Below, in pieces: positions 9,648 to 19,630 of a stretch of DNA of 64,000 nucleotides (position 1 is the first letter of the stretch; each line of letters starts with the position of its first letter). The stretch covers positions 248,001 through 312,000 of the forward strand of contig NZ_PJRS01000011.1 of the NCBI RefSeq assembly GCF_002858925.1, written 5' to 3'. Origin of the DNA: Caulobacter zeae. Its GTDB lineage: Bacteria; Pseudomonadota; Alphaproteobacteria; Caulobacterales; Caulobacteraceae. The notes under the pieces were generated by a model. It worked only from the letters and a program-made list of their open reading frames with translations, ran no database searches and was not told where the DNA came from. Position numbers and translations under genes: made by a program.

Positions 9648-12635
9648 ATGCTTGATCGCAAGTTGCTGCTGGCCTCGTCGGTGATCGCCGGCCTGGGGCT
9701 GGCGCCCGTCGGCGCGTGGGCCCAGGCCCAGACCCAGACCAAGTCCGACAAGGCCGCGGCCTCGAACGCCGACGACGCCGTCGATGTGGAGGCCATCGTC
9801 GTCACCGGCTCGCGCATCAAGCGCAACGCCTACAACAGCGCCTCGCCGATCCAGGTGATCACCTCGGAACAGAGTGAACTGGAGGGCCTGGTCAACACCA
9901 CCGAGATCATCCAGAGCTCGTCGCTCGCCAGCGGCTCGTTCCAGGTGGCCGACGAACTGACCGGCTACAACGTCACCGGCGGTCCGGGCGTCAACACCAT
10001 CTCGCTGCGCGGCCTGGGGGCCAACCGCACCCTGGTGCTGCTGAACGGCCGTCGCCTGACGCCGTCGGGCGTGCGCGGCACGGTCGGCCCGGTCGACCTC
10101 AACACCATCCCCAACGCGATGATCGACCGCGTCGAGATCCTCAAGGACGGCGCCTCGTCGATCTACGGCTCGGACGCCGTGGCCGGCGTGGTCAACTACA
10201 TCACCAAGACCGACTATGACGGCGGCCGCGTGCGGGTCTACGGCAACGCGCCCTTCGCCAAGGGCGGCGGCGGCCAGGAGTATTCGGCCGAAGCCTCGTG
10301 GGGCAAGACGTTCGAGCGCGGCTATCTCAGCGCCTCGGCCAGCTACTACAAGCAGAACGCCCTGCGCCGCGGCGACCGCGACTACACCAGCTGCTCGGCC
10401 GACAACTACTACAGCACCACCACCGGCGCCCGCGTCGACCTGACCGACCCGGCCACCGGCGACTACAAGTGCTTCAACCAGATCAACAACGTCGCCTACA
10501 CCAGCGGCTACGGCGGCTATTTCCAGTATATGCAGCCGGGCACGAGCTACTCGTACACCGGCAACACCGCGCCGAACTTCGTGGCCAGCAACGCCGCCTT
10601 CGCCAACCTGGCCCGCGTGGCGCGCGCCAACTATCCGGAGACCTACCGCGTCGCCAACTACGACTCGGCGGTCTGGCAACGGGCCACGGTCATCAGCCCG
10701 GTCGAGCGCGCCAGCTTCTACGTGACCGGCGGCTATGACCTGGGCGCGGGCGTCGAGGCCTATGGCGAGTTCCTCTACAACCGCCGCAACTCCGAACAGA
10801 ACGGCGCGCGCCAGCTGTTCCCGACCGTCGCCACCACCAACCCGAACAACATCTTCGGCGCGGCCGGCGGCACGGCCTATCCGGTCATCGCGGTGGCCTA
10901 CGACTCGATCCAGAAGGTCGACTACTACCGTGGCCTGGGCGGGCTGCGCGGCGACTTCAAGTTCCTGGAAGGCTCCAAGCTGGGCTTCCTGAGCGGCTGG
11001 GACTGGGACGTCTACGGCCAGTACGGCAAGTCGGACGGGACCTATTCGGTCAGCTCGATCAACAGCGACGCCATCGCCGCCACCACGGCCGCCGGCGCGA
11101 CCAACTACTGCGTCCAGTCGCTGGTGACGATCTCGGGCGGCGACTGCTCGACCCTGCCCACCGGCATTCCGTGGTTCAGCTCGCGCGTCCTGGCCGGCCA
11201 GTTCACCGACGCCGAAAAGGCCTTCCTGTTCGGCGTCGACGTCGGCCACACCACCTATGAGCAGTCGTTGGTCGAGGCCAGCTTCTCGGGCGAACTGTTC
11301 AGCCTGCCGGCCGGCAAGGTCGGGGCCGCCTTCGGCTTCACCTGGCGTCACGACGACTTCGACGACAGCCCAGGCACGGCGTCGCTGAACAACAACAACT
11401 GGAACCTGACCCGAGCCGGCCACACCTTCGGCACGGACACGACGACGGAAGCCTTCGCCGAAATCGACGTGCCGGTGCTGAAAGACCTGTTCCTGGTCAA
11501 GAACCTGGACCTGCAGGTCTCGGGCCGTCACACCGAGGTCGACAGCTACGGCGACAGCGACACCTACAAGATCGGCCTGAACTGGCAGATCACCCCGACC
11601 TGGCGCCTGCGCATGAGCGACGGCACCTCGTTCCGCGCCCCGTCGCTGTACGAGCTCTATCTCGCCGACCAGACCGGCTACAGCGTCGCCGACCCCTGCA
11701 TCCTGTATGGCAGCAGCGGCGCCAGCCAGACCATCGTCACCAACTGCGCCGCCCAGGGCGTGTCGGCCACCCAGGCCAGCTACTCCACCCTGGTCACGGC
11801 CGGCGGCGGCAAGGGCATCCTGAAGGCCGAGACCTCGGAATCGAAGACCATCGGCGTGGTGTTCACCCCGAGCTTCACCAACCTGAAGGTCGCGGTCGAC
11901 TACGCCGACATCGACATCAGCAACGAGATCACCCAGTTCGGCGCGGCCAAGATCGCCTCGCGCTGCTACGAGTCGGTGGGCCTCTCCAGCCCGTTCTGCC
12001 AGCTGGTGACGCGCGACCCGACCACGCACCTCCTGACCCTGGTCAAGAACGACTACGTCAACGTCGCCTCGCAGAAGAGCCGCGCGATCGACCTGACGAC
12101 CGACTACCGCCACGACTTCGACAACGGCGGGCAGCTCTATTTCAACAGCCAGTTCAGCTGGCAGCTGCAGGACACTTCGAACCTGTTCGGCGAGACCGAG
12201 GAGGACGACTACAACGGCACGACCTACATCTACGACGGCCCGGACTTCTCGGGTAAGGCCAGCCTGTCGTACCGCAAGGGGCCGTGGACCTACACTTGGT
12301 CGTCGACCATCACCGGCAAGGCTTCGGACGCCGAACTGCTGGGCGACACCGTGGGCAGCGCCAAGTACGCCACCTCGACCAGCTACGACTACGCGGTCGG
12401 CTCTACCTACTACAAGTACGTCCACGTGAAGTACCACACCGAGTTCATGGCCTATCACAACGTCTCGGCCCGCAAGGTGATCGACGACAAGACGACCATG
12501 ACCTTCGGCGTGCAGAACCTGTTCGACGAGGCCCCGCCCTCGATCTCGAGCAGCTATCGCGTCGGCAACTCGGAGATCTGGGGCTACGAGCTGCGGGGTC
12601 GTCGCGGCTTCCTCAGCATCGAGCGCAGCTGGTAA
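9648..12635 (+). CDS. TonB-dependent receptor (outer membrane)
   Basis: Outer-membrane active transporter of 995 residues. A signal peptide occupies residues 1-25 (cleavage near AWA-QA). A TonB box-like EAIVVTGSRI follows near residue 50, then a plug domain with the hallmark segments SLRGLGANRTLVLLNGRR and VEILKDGASSIYGSDA. The rest is a 22-stranded barrel rich in alternating aromatic residues and ends in a terminal aromatic (RSW). The plug and size match the large oligosaccharide- or peptide-type receptors abundant in Caulobacter. The ligand is unknown. A strong terminator follows directly, so the gene is monocistronic. A weak GGGG sits about 12 bases before ATG 9648. Confidence 0.93.
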   Translation: MLDRKLLLASSVIAGLGLAPVGAWAQAQTQTKSDKAAASNADDAVDVEAIVVTGSRIKRNAYNSASPIQVITSEQSELEGLVNTTEIIQSSSLASGSFQVADELTGYNVTGGPGVNTISLRGLGANRTLVLLNGRRLTPSGVRGTVGPVDLNTIPNAMIDRVEILKDGASSIYGSDAVAGVVNYITKTDYDGGRVRVYGNAPFAKGGGGQEYSAEASWGKTFERGYLSASASYYKQNALRRGDRDYTSCSADNYYSTTTGARVDLTDPATGDYKCFNQINNVAYTSGYGGYFQYMQPGTSYSYTGNTAPNFVASNAAFANLARVARANYPETYRVANYDSAVWQRATVISPVERASFYVTGGYDLGAGVEAYGEFLYNRRNSEQNGARQLFPTVATTNPNNIFGAAGGTAYPVIAVAYDSIQKVDYYRGLGGLRGDFKFLEGSKLGFLSGWDWDVYGQYGKSDGTYSVSSINSDAIAATTAAGATNYCVQSLVTISGGDCSTLPTGIPWFSSRVLAGQFTDAEKAFLFGVDVGHTTYEQSLVEASFSGELFSLPAGKVGAAFGFTWRHDDFDDSPGTASLNNNNWNLTRAGHTFGTDTTTEAFAEIDVPVLKDLFLVKNLDLQVSGRHTEVDSYGDSDTYKIGLNWQITPTWRLRMSDGTSFRAPSLYELYLADQTGYSVADPCILYGSSGASQTIVTNCAAQGVSATQASYSTLVTAGGGKGILKAETSESKTIGVVFTPSFTNLKVAVDYADIDISNEITQFGAAKIASRCYESVGLSSPFCQLVTRDPTTHLLTLVKNDYVNVASQKSRAIDLTTDYRHDFDNGGQLYFNSQFSWQLQDTSNLFGETEEDDYNGTTYIYDGPDFSGKASLSYRKGPWTYTWSSTITGKASDAELLGDTVGSAKYATSTSYDYAVGSTYYKYVHVKYHTEFMAYHNVSARKVIDDKTTMTFGVQNLFDEAPPSISSSYRVGNSEIWGYELRGRRGFLSIERSW

Positions 12636-12661
12636 GCGCATCCCGGTTTGAAAACCGGAAA

Positions 12662-12696
12662 GGCCGTCGTCCCCGCGGGCGGCGGCCTTTTCTTTT
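12662..12696 (+). terminator. Rho-independent terminator of the TonB receptor gene
   Basis: An 11-base-pair stem (GGCCGTCGTCC with GGGCGGCGGCC, two G-T pairs) closes a four-base loop and is followed by TTTTCTTTT. It lies 27 bases after the receptor stop. Confidence 0.85.
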
Positions 12697-12701
12697 CAAG
12701 C

Positions 12702-12840
12702 ACCTCCCTCGCTTTAGCGGGGGAGGTGGCGCGCTGCGGATACGCAGCGTGACGGAGGGGGCAAGTGACGGAGCTCAGCGCCCAGTCTCGCCCCCTCCAC
12801 CGGCTTCGCCGGTCCCCCTCCCCCGCAAGCGGGGGAGGAA
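12702..12840. repeat. Modular palindromic intergenic repeat, copy 2
   Basis: Same design as the repeat at 7426-7606: CCTCCC-loop-GGGGGAGG hairpins, a central GCTGCGGATACGCAGC hairpin, GACGGAGGGGGC, and a mirrored arm containing CGGCTTCGCCG and CCTCCCCC-GCAAGC-GGGGGAGG. It sits between two facing terminators of the TonB receptor and typA genes. Confidence 0.7.
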
Positions 12841-12860
12841 CTGGCCGGCCAGCGCCCACG

Positions 12861-12891
12861 AAAAAGGCCGCCGACCCGGAGGTCGGCGGCC
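12861..12891 (-). terminator. Rho-independent terminator of typA
   Basis: Perfect 11-base-pair stem GGCCGCCGACC / GGTCGGCGGCC with a four-base loop. Read on the minus strand it is followed by five T residues. It lies 27 bases beyond the typA stop. Confidence 0.88.
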
Positions 12892-12918
12892 CGTTTCAGA
12901 TCCCGAAGGCGCGGAAGA

Positions 12919-14754
<1,836 letters not shown>

Positions 14755-15076
14755 GGGAGGACGGCGGGCTTTCGGAGAAAATCGGATGAGACGCTGCGCG
14801 CGTCAGGCGCGCGGCTTTTACGCGACTGCGCTGCGTTTATCCACCCCGTGCGTAAGGCGCCTTATGTCGCGGTTACCGGTGTCATCTCGCAAACCCTTAT
14901 TCCTACCGGGTTTGAGGTGGTTTCTGGCGGTTGTCGTTTCTTGGGCAACTAATGCTGCGGCGCAGCAATGCCTATTTTATAGTCAAGCTTGAAGATCGGC
15001 GTTCTCCGATCCTTGCTGTGCAAAGGGTTGCTTCATGTTGTCGCGGAAAATTCGACAACGTTGTCCAACTTTCCGC
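14755..15076. other. Leader region between typA and the small RNA gene
   Basis: About 320 bases holding the divergent upstream regions of typA (minus) and the candidate small RNA (plus). A TTGACT followed by an AT-rich run on the minus strand near 14970-14995 may belong to the typA promoter, but the match is weak. No gene is seen. Confidence 0.4.
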
Positions 15077-15105
15077 TTGCTCGATTTCGCAGCGCACCCT
15101 ATAAG
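15077..15105 (+). promoter_or_regulatory. Housekeeping promoter of candidate small RNA
   Basis: TTGCTC at 15077-15082 and TATAAG at 15100-15105 are separated by 17 bases. Read against the Caulobacter consensus, TTGCTCG and CCTATAAG lie 14 bases apart. Both readings put the transcription start near 15112, at the first base before the first RNA hairpin. Confidence 0.65.
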
Positions 15106-15111
15106 GAAGGT

Positions 15112-15194
15112 GTGAGGCGGCGCTGCCGCCTCTGCCCTTCCTGGGCGTTTCCTCCCTAATGAACTAGCCCGGCCTTACCGCCGGGCTTTTTTTT
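15112..15194 (+). ncRNA. Candidate small regulatory RNA, about 83 nt
   Basis: A compact transcript unit with promoter, structured body and terminator and no open reading frame. Predicted structure: hairpin 1 is a perfect 8-base-pair stem, GAGGCGGC / GCCGCCTC, around a GCT loop at 15114-15132. Hairpin 2 is GCCC / GGGC around a pyrimidine loop TTCCT at 15134-15146. A single-stranded linker follows that contains TTTCCTCCC, complementary to Shine-Dalgarno sequences, and then the terminator hairpin. C-rich anti-Shine-Dalgarno motifs are characteristic of alphaproteobacterial trans-acting small RNAs such as the CCUCCUCCC-motif family. I do not recognise it as a named RNA. The call rests on sequence architecture alone. 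Confidence 0.6.
15167..15194 (+). terminator. Rho-independent terminator of the candidate small RNA
   Basis: A seven-base-pair GC stem, GCCCGGC / GCCGGGC, with a six-base loop is followed immediately by eight T residues. No protein gene on the plus strand ends upstream of it, which is what points to a short non-coding transcript. Confidence 0.88.
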
Positions 15195-15275
15195 GGCCCG
15201 GGCCCGACGGGGCGCGAGTTTGCAGCCCTTTGCGGCGGTTTGCGGGCGTGTGGGCCGTGCAGTCGGCCTCTTTTC

Positions 15276-16211
15276 CTACTTCAGCGCCGTCCAGTCCGCC
15301 TTGGTCAGCAGCGCCGTCAGCTGCTCCACATGCGCGGTCAGCGTCGAAAGGCCCTCGGTCGGCTCGCGGGTCGTCTCGTTCATATAGAGCGCGCGGCTGA
15401 TCTCGACCTGCAAGGCGTGGGTGCGACGGGCCGGGCGGCCGTAGTGCTCGGTGGTGTAGCCGCCGGCATAGGGGCTGTTGCGGGCCACGCGATAGCCCAT
15501 CCCCTCCAGGGCTTCCTCGATCAGCTTTGTCAGGCCCGGCGCGCAGGCCGCGCCGAAGCGGTCGCCCAGCACGATGTCGCATGGGCCGCCGACCCTGGCT
15601 CGCGTGCCGCGCGTGGCCGCCGCTGGCATCGAGTGCCAGTCGATCAGCACGGCCAGGCCGTGGGCGGCCCGGGCCTGGGCCAGCAGGCGGTCGAGCATGT
15701 CGTGATAGGGGCGATGCCCGTACTCGACCCGGGCCTTGGCTTCCTCGAAGGTCAGCTTGCGCGCATAGATCGGCCGGCCGTCGGCGACGCGGGCGATGGC
15801 CCCCAGGCCGGCGGCGACGCGGGCGGTGCGGCCGCGGGCGAACTCCGGCAGGGCGTCGTCCTCGAACATCGCCGGATCCAGCTCCCACGGGTCGCGGTTG
15901 AGATCGATATAGGACCTGGCCAGGCGCGAACGGATCGTCGCCACGCCCCGCGATGGAGCGCCGGCGATCAGGCGATCGACATAGGCGTCCTCCGAGCCCT
16001 TCAGCACCGCCTCGGGCAGGCGGGCGGCGGCCATCATCTCCGACGGATAGAGCGCGCCCGAATGGGGGGAGGCGAACACCACGGGCGTGGGCGGCGGCGA
16101 GCCGGCCGGCGCGGCCCGCACGGCCTCGAACGCCGCCTCGCGCCCGGACGCGCCGCCGGCGCTGCTCGAGGCGGAGGCCGTCGTCGGCGTGATCGGGTCC
16201 CATGCGTTCAT
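15276..16211 (-). CDS. N-formylglutamate amidohydrolase family protein
   Basis: Zinc-dependent amidohydrolase of 311 residues that in known members cleaves N-formylglutamate to glutamate and formate at the end of histidine breakdown. Family motifs are visible: FASPHSGALYP near residue 46, the RDPWELDP segment near residue 108, and LIDWHSMP near residue 170. GGYTTEHYGRP lies near residue 250 and QVEISRALYM near residue 270. No other hut gene is nearby, so a role in histidine use is only a family inference. It is transcribed alone; its start codon lies about 150 bases from the divergent cpdR gene. Confidence 0.9.
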   Translation of the reverse strand: MNAWDPITPTTASASSSAGGASGREAAFEAVRAAPAGSPPPTPVVFASPHSGALYPSEMMAAARLPEAVLKGSEDAYVDRLIAGAPSRGVATIRSRLARSYIDLNRDPWELDPAMFEDDALPEFARGRTARVAAGLGAIARVADGRPIYARKLTFEEAKARVEYGHRPYHDMLDRLLAQARAAHGLAVLIDWHSMPAAATRGTRARVGGPCDIVLGDRFGAACAPGLTKLIEEALEGMGYRVARNSPYAGGYTTEHYGRPARRTHALQVEISRALYMNETTREPTEGLSTLTAHVEQLTALLTKADWTALK

Positions 16212-16363
16212 GCGTCACATAGTCGAGGGCGCCGGGCTTGCGGTCAAATGGCCTCGCGCCCTGTCGTATCTGTGGATGGTCCGCGCCGGTTCACCGGCGA
16301 TTTACCGTCCTGGACATAAGATTCGGCCTTCCAGAGACGAGCTCCAACGGACACGTAAGCGAC

Positions 16364-16720
16364 ATGGCCCGCATCCTCCTCGCCGAAGACGACGACTCGC
16401 TGCGGGGCTTTCTCGCCCGGGCGTTGGAACGGGCCGGCTTCGAAGTCACCGCCTGCGCCGACGGCGAAGAGGCCGTCAGCCACCTCGAGCATCCGTGGGA
16501 CCTGCTGCTGACCGACATCGTCATGCCCGGCATGGACGGCATCGAAGTGGCGCGCCAGGCCGCCGCCCGCGACCCGGCCCTGCGCATCATGTTCATCACC
16601 GGCTTCGCCGCCGTGGCCCTCTCGGCCCAGGACCGCGCGCCGGCCGGCGCCAAGGTGCTGTCCAAGCCCGTTCACCTGCGCGACCTGGTTTCCGAGGTCG
16701 AAAAGATGATGGCGGCGTAA
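16364..16720 (+). CDS. cpdR: Cell-cycle response regulator CpdR
   Basis: Single-domain receiver protein of 118 residues. In Caulobacter, unphosphorylated CpdR binds the ClpXP protease, recruits it to the pole and promotes degradation of substrates such as PdeA and, indirectly, CtrA; phosphorylation through ChpT switches it off. The sequence opens MARILLAEDDDSLRGFL with the acidic pocket, the phospho-acceptor is D51 in LLTDIVMPGMDG, the Thr switch lies in MFITGFAAVAL, and the conserved lysine in VLSKPVHLRDL. Length and D51 position match known CpdR. ATG 16364 is chosen because it gives this standard N-terminus; the open frame extends further upstream without homology. It lies just before tRNA-Val. 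Confidence 0.93.
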   Translation: MARILLAEDDDSLRGFLARALERAGFEVTACADGEEAVSHLEHPWDLLLTDIVMPGMDGIEVARQAAARDPALRIMFITGFAAVALSAQDRAPAGAKVLSKPVHLRDLVSEVEKMMAA

Positions 16721-16769
16721 GGGCTCCACAGGTTCGGGAAAACTTCTCGGAAAAAGTTTTCGAGGCGGC

Positions 16770-16798
16770 TTGCGCCCCGGCCAAGCCGCCGCTATACC
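16770..16798 (+). promoter_or_regulatory. Probable housekeeping promoter of tRNA-Val
   Basis: TTGCGCC at 16770 and GCTATACC at 16791, separated by 14 bases, agree closely with the Caulobacter consensus TTGACGC / GCTANAWC. The tRNA begins 54 bases after the -10 element. Confidence 0.65.
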
Positions 16799-16852
16799 CC
16801 CACACCTTCCCGGCCGGGACGCCTTCACGAAGGCGCTTCGGATCGCTTCGGC

Positions 16853-16927
<75 letters not shown>

Positions 16928-17000
16928 TCTCCTTTTCTCAGTGATATCAAAGGCTTACGCCAAGTTATTGGGCGTAACTGGTCGTTGATTATCTGAGTTA

Positions 17001-17251
17001 CCCCCGAAAAACCCCTGATATAGGGACCGTGGCGCGGCTCCCCTTTGGTCATGCCCGGCCCGTGTCGACGGCCCAGGCCGAGCGCCAGCGTCAACCGGCT
17101 GGCGGCGCGGTCTGCCGCCAGATGCGTGGCAAGCGGGGTGGCCAACGCATTCGCTGCTGACTTCAAGCAGACTGGATCTGGAAATCTGCTGGAAGCCGGC
17201 GCGCCGACCTCGGCAAGGCTCAAGGTCGGCGCAGGATAGCTCCAGCGCTAA
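17001..17251. repeat. Diverged dispersed repeat, copy A (downstream of tRNA-Val)
   Basis: About 250 bases that align in order with 57877-58110. Shared blocks are CCCCgAAAAaCCCC near the start, GGCTGGCGGCGCGGT, TGCC-GC-AG blocks, GCAAGCGGGG, AACGCATTCGC, GCGCGCCGACCTCGGCAA, TCAAGGTCGGCGCAGGATAG and CTCC-GCGCTAA at the end. The 3' half contains the inverted pair CCGACCTCGGC / AAGGTCGGCG. No stable coding frame is shared between copies. The copies follow a tRNA and a tRNA-like tail respectively. Confidence 0.75.
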
Positions 17252-17255
17252 ATCG

Positions 17256-17474
17256 CTAAGGCAGCGGTACGCCCGAGCCCAGCAGCGAACGCTCGGCTAT
17301 CGCCTGGTGGGCCCGAGCGGCTTCGGCCAGCGGGAAGGTGGTGATGGTCAGCGATCCGAACACGCCGCGGCGATAAGCGTCGAACACCTCGCCGGCCAGG
17401 CGCCGCCCTGGGTGGCGTCCGAGGAGGATTGCCGGGCGATCTGACCGGCGAGGCCGGGCCGCAGGCGTGGACAA
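17256..17474 (-). pseudogene. C-terminal remnant of a quinone oxidoreductase-like dehydrogenase
   Basis: A 72-codon open frame whose last 45 residues (GEVFDAYRRGVFGSLTI, then FPLAEAARAHQAIAERS, then GSGVPLP) match the C-terminal end of zinc-type/quinone oxidoreductases. In those proteins FPL-x-EAA-x-AH leads into the final strand. The complete gene at 45172-46197 shows the same ending pattern. The cofactor-binding and catalytic parts, some 250 residues, are missing, so this is a truncated relic. It abuts the dispersed repeat. Confidence 0.6.
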
Positions 17475-17502
17475 GGCCGGCCCGCGCCGTTTTTATTCCG
17501 CC

Positions 17503-17751
17503 ATGGACATGGAGGCCGAAGCCGACGCGCTGCTGGCGCGCATCCGCAGGATCCGAGGCGATCTCAAGGCCGGCCGGCTGACGCCCAGGCAGGTGCGGCT
17601 CTACGCCAAGCTGGGCCGGGAGGTCGAGCGGATCACCCGCTGGATGGACGCCGCGCCCGACGCCGACGCGGCCCAGGCGCTGTGGACGCAGGGGGCGCGG
17701 CTGATCCGGGACTTCCTGGACGAGCATTTCCCCGTCCCGACGCGGCACTGA
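17503..17751 (+). CDS. Small hypothetical protein, helical
   Basis: 82 residues from ATG 17503; a GTG at 17467 would give 94. The product is strongly charged and alpha-helical in character (repeated A-D-A-L-L-A-R-I-R-R, then L-K-A-G-R-L-T-P-R-Q-V-R-L-Y), with no membrane segment or signal peptide. I do not recognise the family. It lies nine bases before the end of the convergent DUF2285-like gene, within a segment of element-derived genes, and may itself be element cargo. Confidence 0.5.
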   Translation: MDMEAEADALLARIRRIRGDLKAGRLTPRQVRLYAKLGREVERITRWMDAAPDADAAQALWTQGARLIRDFLDEHFPVPTRH

Positions 17752-17759
17752 GCCGCGCG

Positions 17760-18149
17760 TCAGTCCTCGGCCCTGCCTTCAAGCAGCAGGAGGCGGTAGC
17801 CGACCTCGGTCATCCACCGGGCCCGGCGCAGATGACTCTCCCAGCAGGCGCGCGCCGCGCCCGGGTCGTCTTCGGCGCAGCGGCCCAGCACCAGCCTGGC
17901 GGCCTCGCGCCAGTCGGCGCCGGCCTGATCGGCGTCCAGCAGCCGCAGATAGACCGCCAGATGCTCCTGGTCGTAGGCCGTCAGACTGTCGGACCAGACG
18001 ACCTCGTCAGCGATGTCGGGCTGCAGTTGCAAGACGCTGATCCGTGGCCGCCCGTCGGCCGGGCGAGGGTCAGACAAGCCCCTGGGCCGGTGGGATGCAA
18101 GCCGGTCCGTCGGCTCGACAGGCTCGGCCGCGGCGCCGACACTCGCCAT
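17760..18149 (-). CDS. DUF2285-family protein of integrative elements
   Basis: 129 residues. The C-terminal 75 residues carry the pattern HLAVYLRLLDADQAGADW, a-R-x-V-L-G-R, ARACWESHLRRARWMTE and a final GYRLLLL. I associate this with the short DUF2285 proteins encoded near the replication and partition module of alphaproteobacterial integrative conjugative elements. ATG 18149 is the first in-frame start; the N-terminal 45 residues are low-complexity and a later start is possible. It diverges from the decayed DUF2285 gene at 18174, with 24 bases between the starts. The function is unknown; a DNA-binding or regulatory role is assumed for the family. Confidence 0.6.
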   Translation of the reverse strand: MASVGAAAEPVEPTDRLASHRPRGLSDPRPADGRPRISVLQLQPDIADEVVWSDSLTAYDQEHLAVYLRLLDADQAGADWREAARLVLGRCAEDDPGAARACWESHLRRARWMTEVGYRLLLLEGRAED

Positions 18150-18173
18150 GGGGGGCCTGCTTGACGGGTCGCC

Positions 18174-18967
18174 ATGGCGGACGAGGACGAGCAAGGCAGG
18201 GACTGGCGCGCGGCCGAGACCTATCGGCCGCTCCTGTGCGCCGACGCCTCGTCCTGGGCCTGGGAGTTCGCCCGCCGGGGACAGGTCGCCGAGCCCGGGG
18301 CGGCGAGGGACACCGAAGACCTCTGTTTCGCGGCGGCGGGCGCGGCCGGCGTCGAGGGGCCGTTGGCGCTTTGGCGCTTCGGGGCCGATCCGAGCATTCC
18401 CGTCTTTCAGGCCGAGCCCGCGCGCGGCGGGCGGGCCGACGCCATCGAGGTCGCCGCCCTGGGCCTGCCGACCCTGGTGGTGACCAGCCAGGTCGGCGAC
18501 CAGCACGTCCTGGTCGCCGACGGACCGCGGCGGCTGCGGTTCGCGGTGACCCGCGGCGACGTGCTCGAAGGCCCGGTGCGCCTGGGTTTCATGCTGCCCT
18601 CGCCGGCGGGTCGGCGCGGCGAGCCTGGCGGCCGTGCGCGGGCTCCTGGCCCTGCGCGACACCGGCCGCCTGCCGGCGCCGGTCGAGGACGGAGTGGCGA
18701 GGACCGGGCGCTGGCTGCGCGCCCTGCGGGCCCTGGACGCTCGACGCGCGGGGGCCAGCCAGAGGCAGATCGCCGGCGTGATCTTCGGCGAGGACCGCGT
18801 GGCCGAGGACTGGAACGGTCCCGTCCGACTACATGCGCATGCGGGTCCAGCGACTGGTGCGGTCGGCCGAGCGCCTGGCGTCAGGCGGCTACCGCGCCGC
18901 CTTTGGCCTGCGCCCGCCGCAAGGGTTGGCCCGACGGACGGCGGCGATCTGGCGCTCGAGCCGCTGA
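18174..18967 (+). pseudogene. Frameshifted DUF6499/DUF2285 transcriptional-regulator-domain gene
   Basis: The frame from ATG 18174 opens with the signature RDWRAAETYRPLL and SSWAWEFARRG of the element-borne protein that combines an N-terminal regulator-like domain with C-terminal DUF2285. The match continues to FMLPSPAG at about 18605. It then jumps frame, with VRGLLALRDTGRLPAP through QIAGVIFGEDRVAEDWNG read from 18634, and jumps again near 18820 to SDYMRMRVQRLVRSAERL and GGYRAAFGLRPP, ending at 18967. Joined, the three pieces give a normal full-length product of about 265 residues. Two frameshifts mean it is probably inactive unless they are sequencing errors. Confidence 0.7.
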
Positions 18968-19186
18968 GGGCGGGCGAGCCGCCGCCACAAGTCTGTGGAT
19001 GGTTTTCGCCGCGCCTTCGGGGCGGCCCACGATGCGCCGGCTGGCCTCACCGATCGTGCCGGACTCCGGCACGCCTGGACGGATGATCGGCACGCCCTCG
19101 ATTCATTTGGCCTTCGCGCCGCTCCGGCGCGGCCCCGGCGGCGGCGCCCGATTTCTCCGCGCCCCGGCTTGAGGCTCAATCCGGGC

Positions 19187-19393
19187 ATGGCCAAGCACCG
19201 TGTGACCCGCCCGGAAGACGGCGACAAAGTCGCCGCCTTCGGGGTCTATTCGGGGACATATCGCGCCACTGGCAAGGCCATGACCGCGACCTTCGCTCAC
19301 CTCTACACGTTCAAGGACGGCAAGATCGTTCGCATGGAGCAGTACGTGGACAGCGCCACCGTTCAGCGGGCTCTAACCTACCCACCCGCCTAA
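19187..19393 (+). pseudogene. C-terminal remnant of a SnoaL-like/NTF2-fold protein
   Basis: 68 codons. FGVYSGTYRATGKAMTATF, then HLYTFKDGKIVRMEQYVDSA, matches the last two-thirds of SnoaL-like (ketosteroid-isomerase fold) proteins, where G-x-Y-x-G-T-Y and D-G-K-I-V-R-x-x-x-Y-x-D are conserved. The first 60-70 residues are absent and the sequence before ATG 19187 does not supply them, so I treat it as a fragment. A short translated product cannot be excluded. Confidence 0.55.
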
Positions 19394-19630
19394 CGCCCCT
19401 GATCGAGCGCGCGGCTGAAGGTCGAGTTTCTGCAGGTGCGCCAACGTCCGTTCATGGCGCCAGCCAGCCGATCCGCGACTTCATCAGCAGCGACCCCGCC
19501 CAGGCTCGTGCAAACGCGATCTACAATCGCTGCTATAGCAATTGTTGCTTCCGGTGCGCGTTAGGCGCCACCCGATCTATAACGTTGACGCAGGGTTGGA
19601 CCTGCTTGGGACCTGCGGGGAGCACCATGA

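Noticed and set aside
9477-12641. A 1054-codon minus-strand open frame opposite the first TonB receptor gene
   Set aside because: It lies exactly antisense to a gene with clear receptor motifs. Its translation is Val/Gly/Arg-rich with no domain, which is the expected shadow of high-GC codon use.
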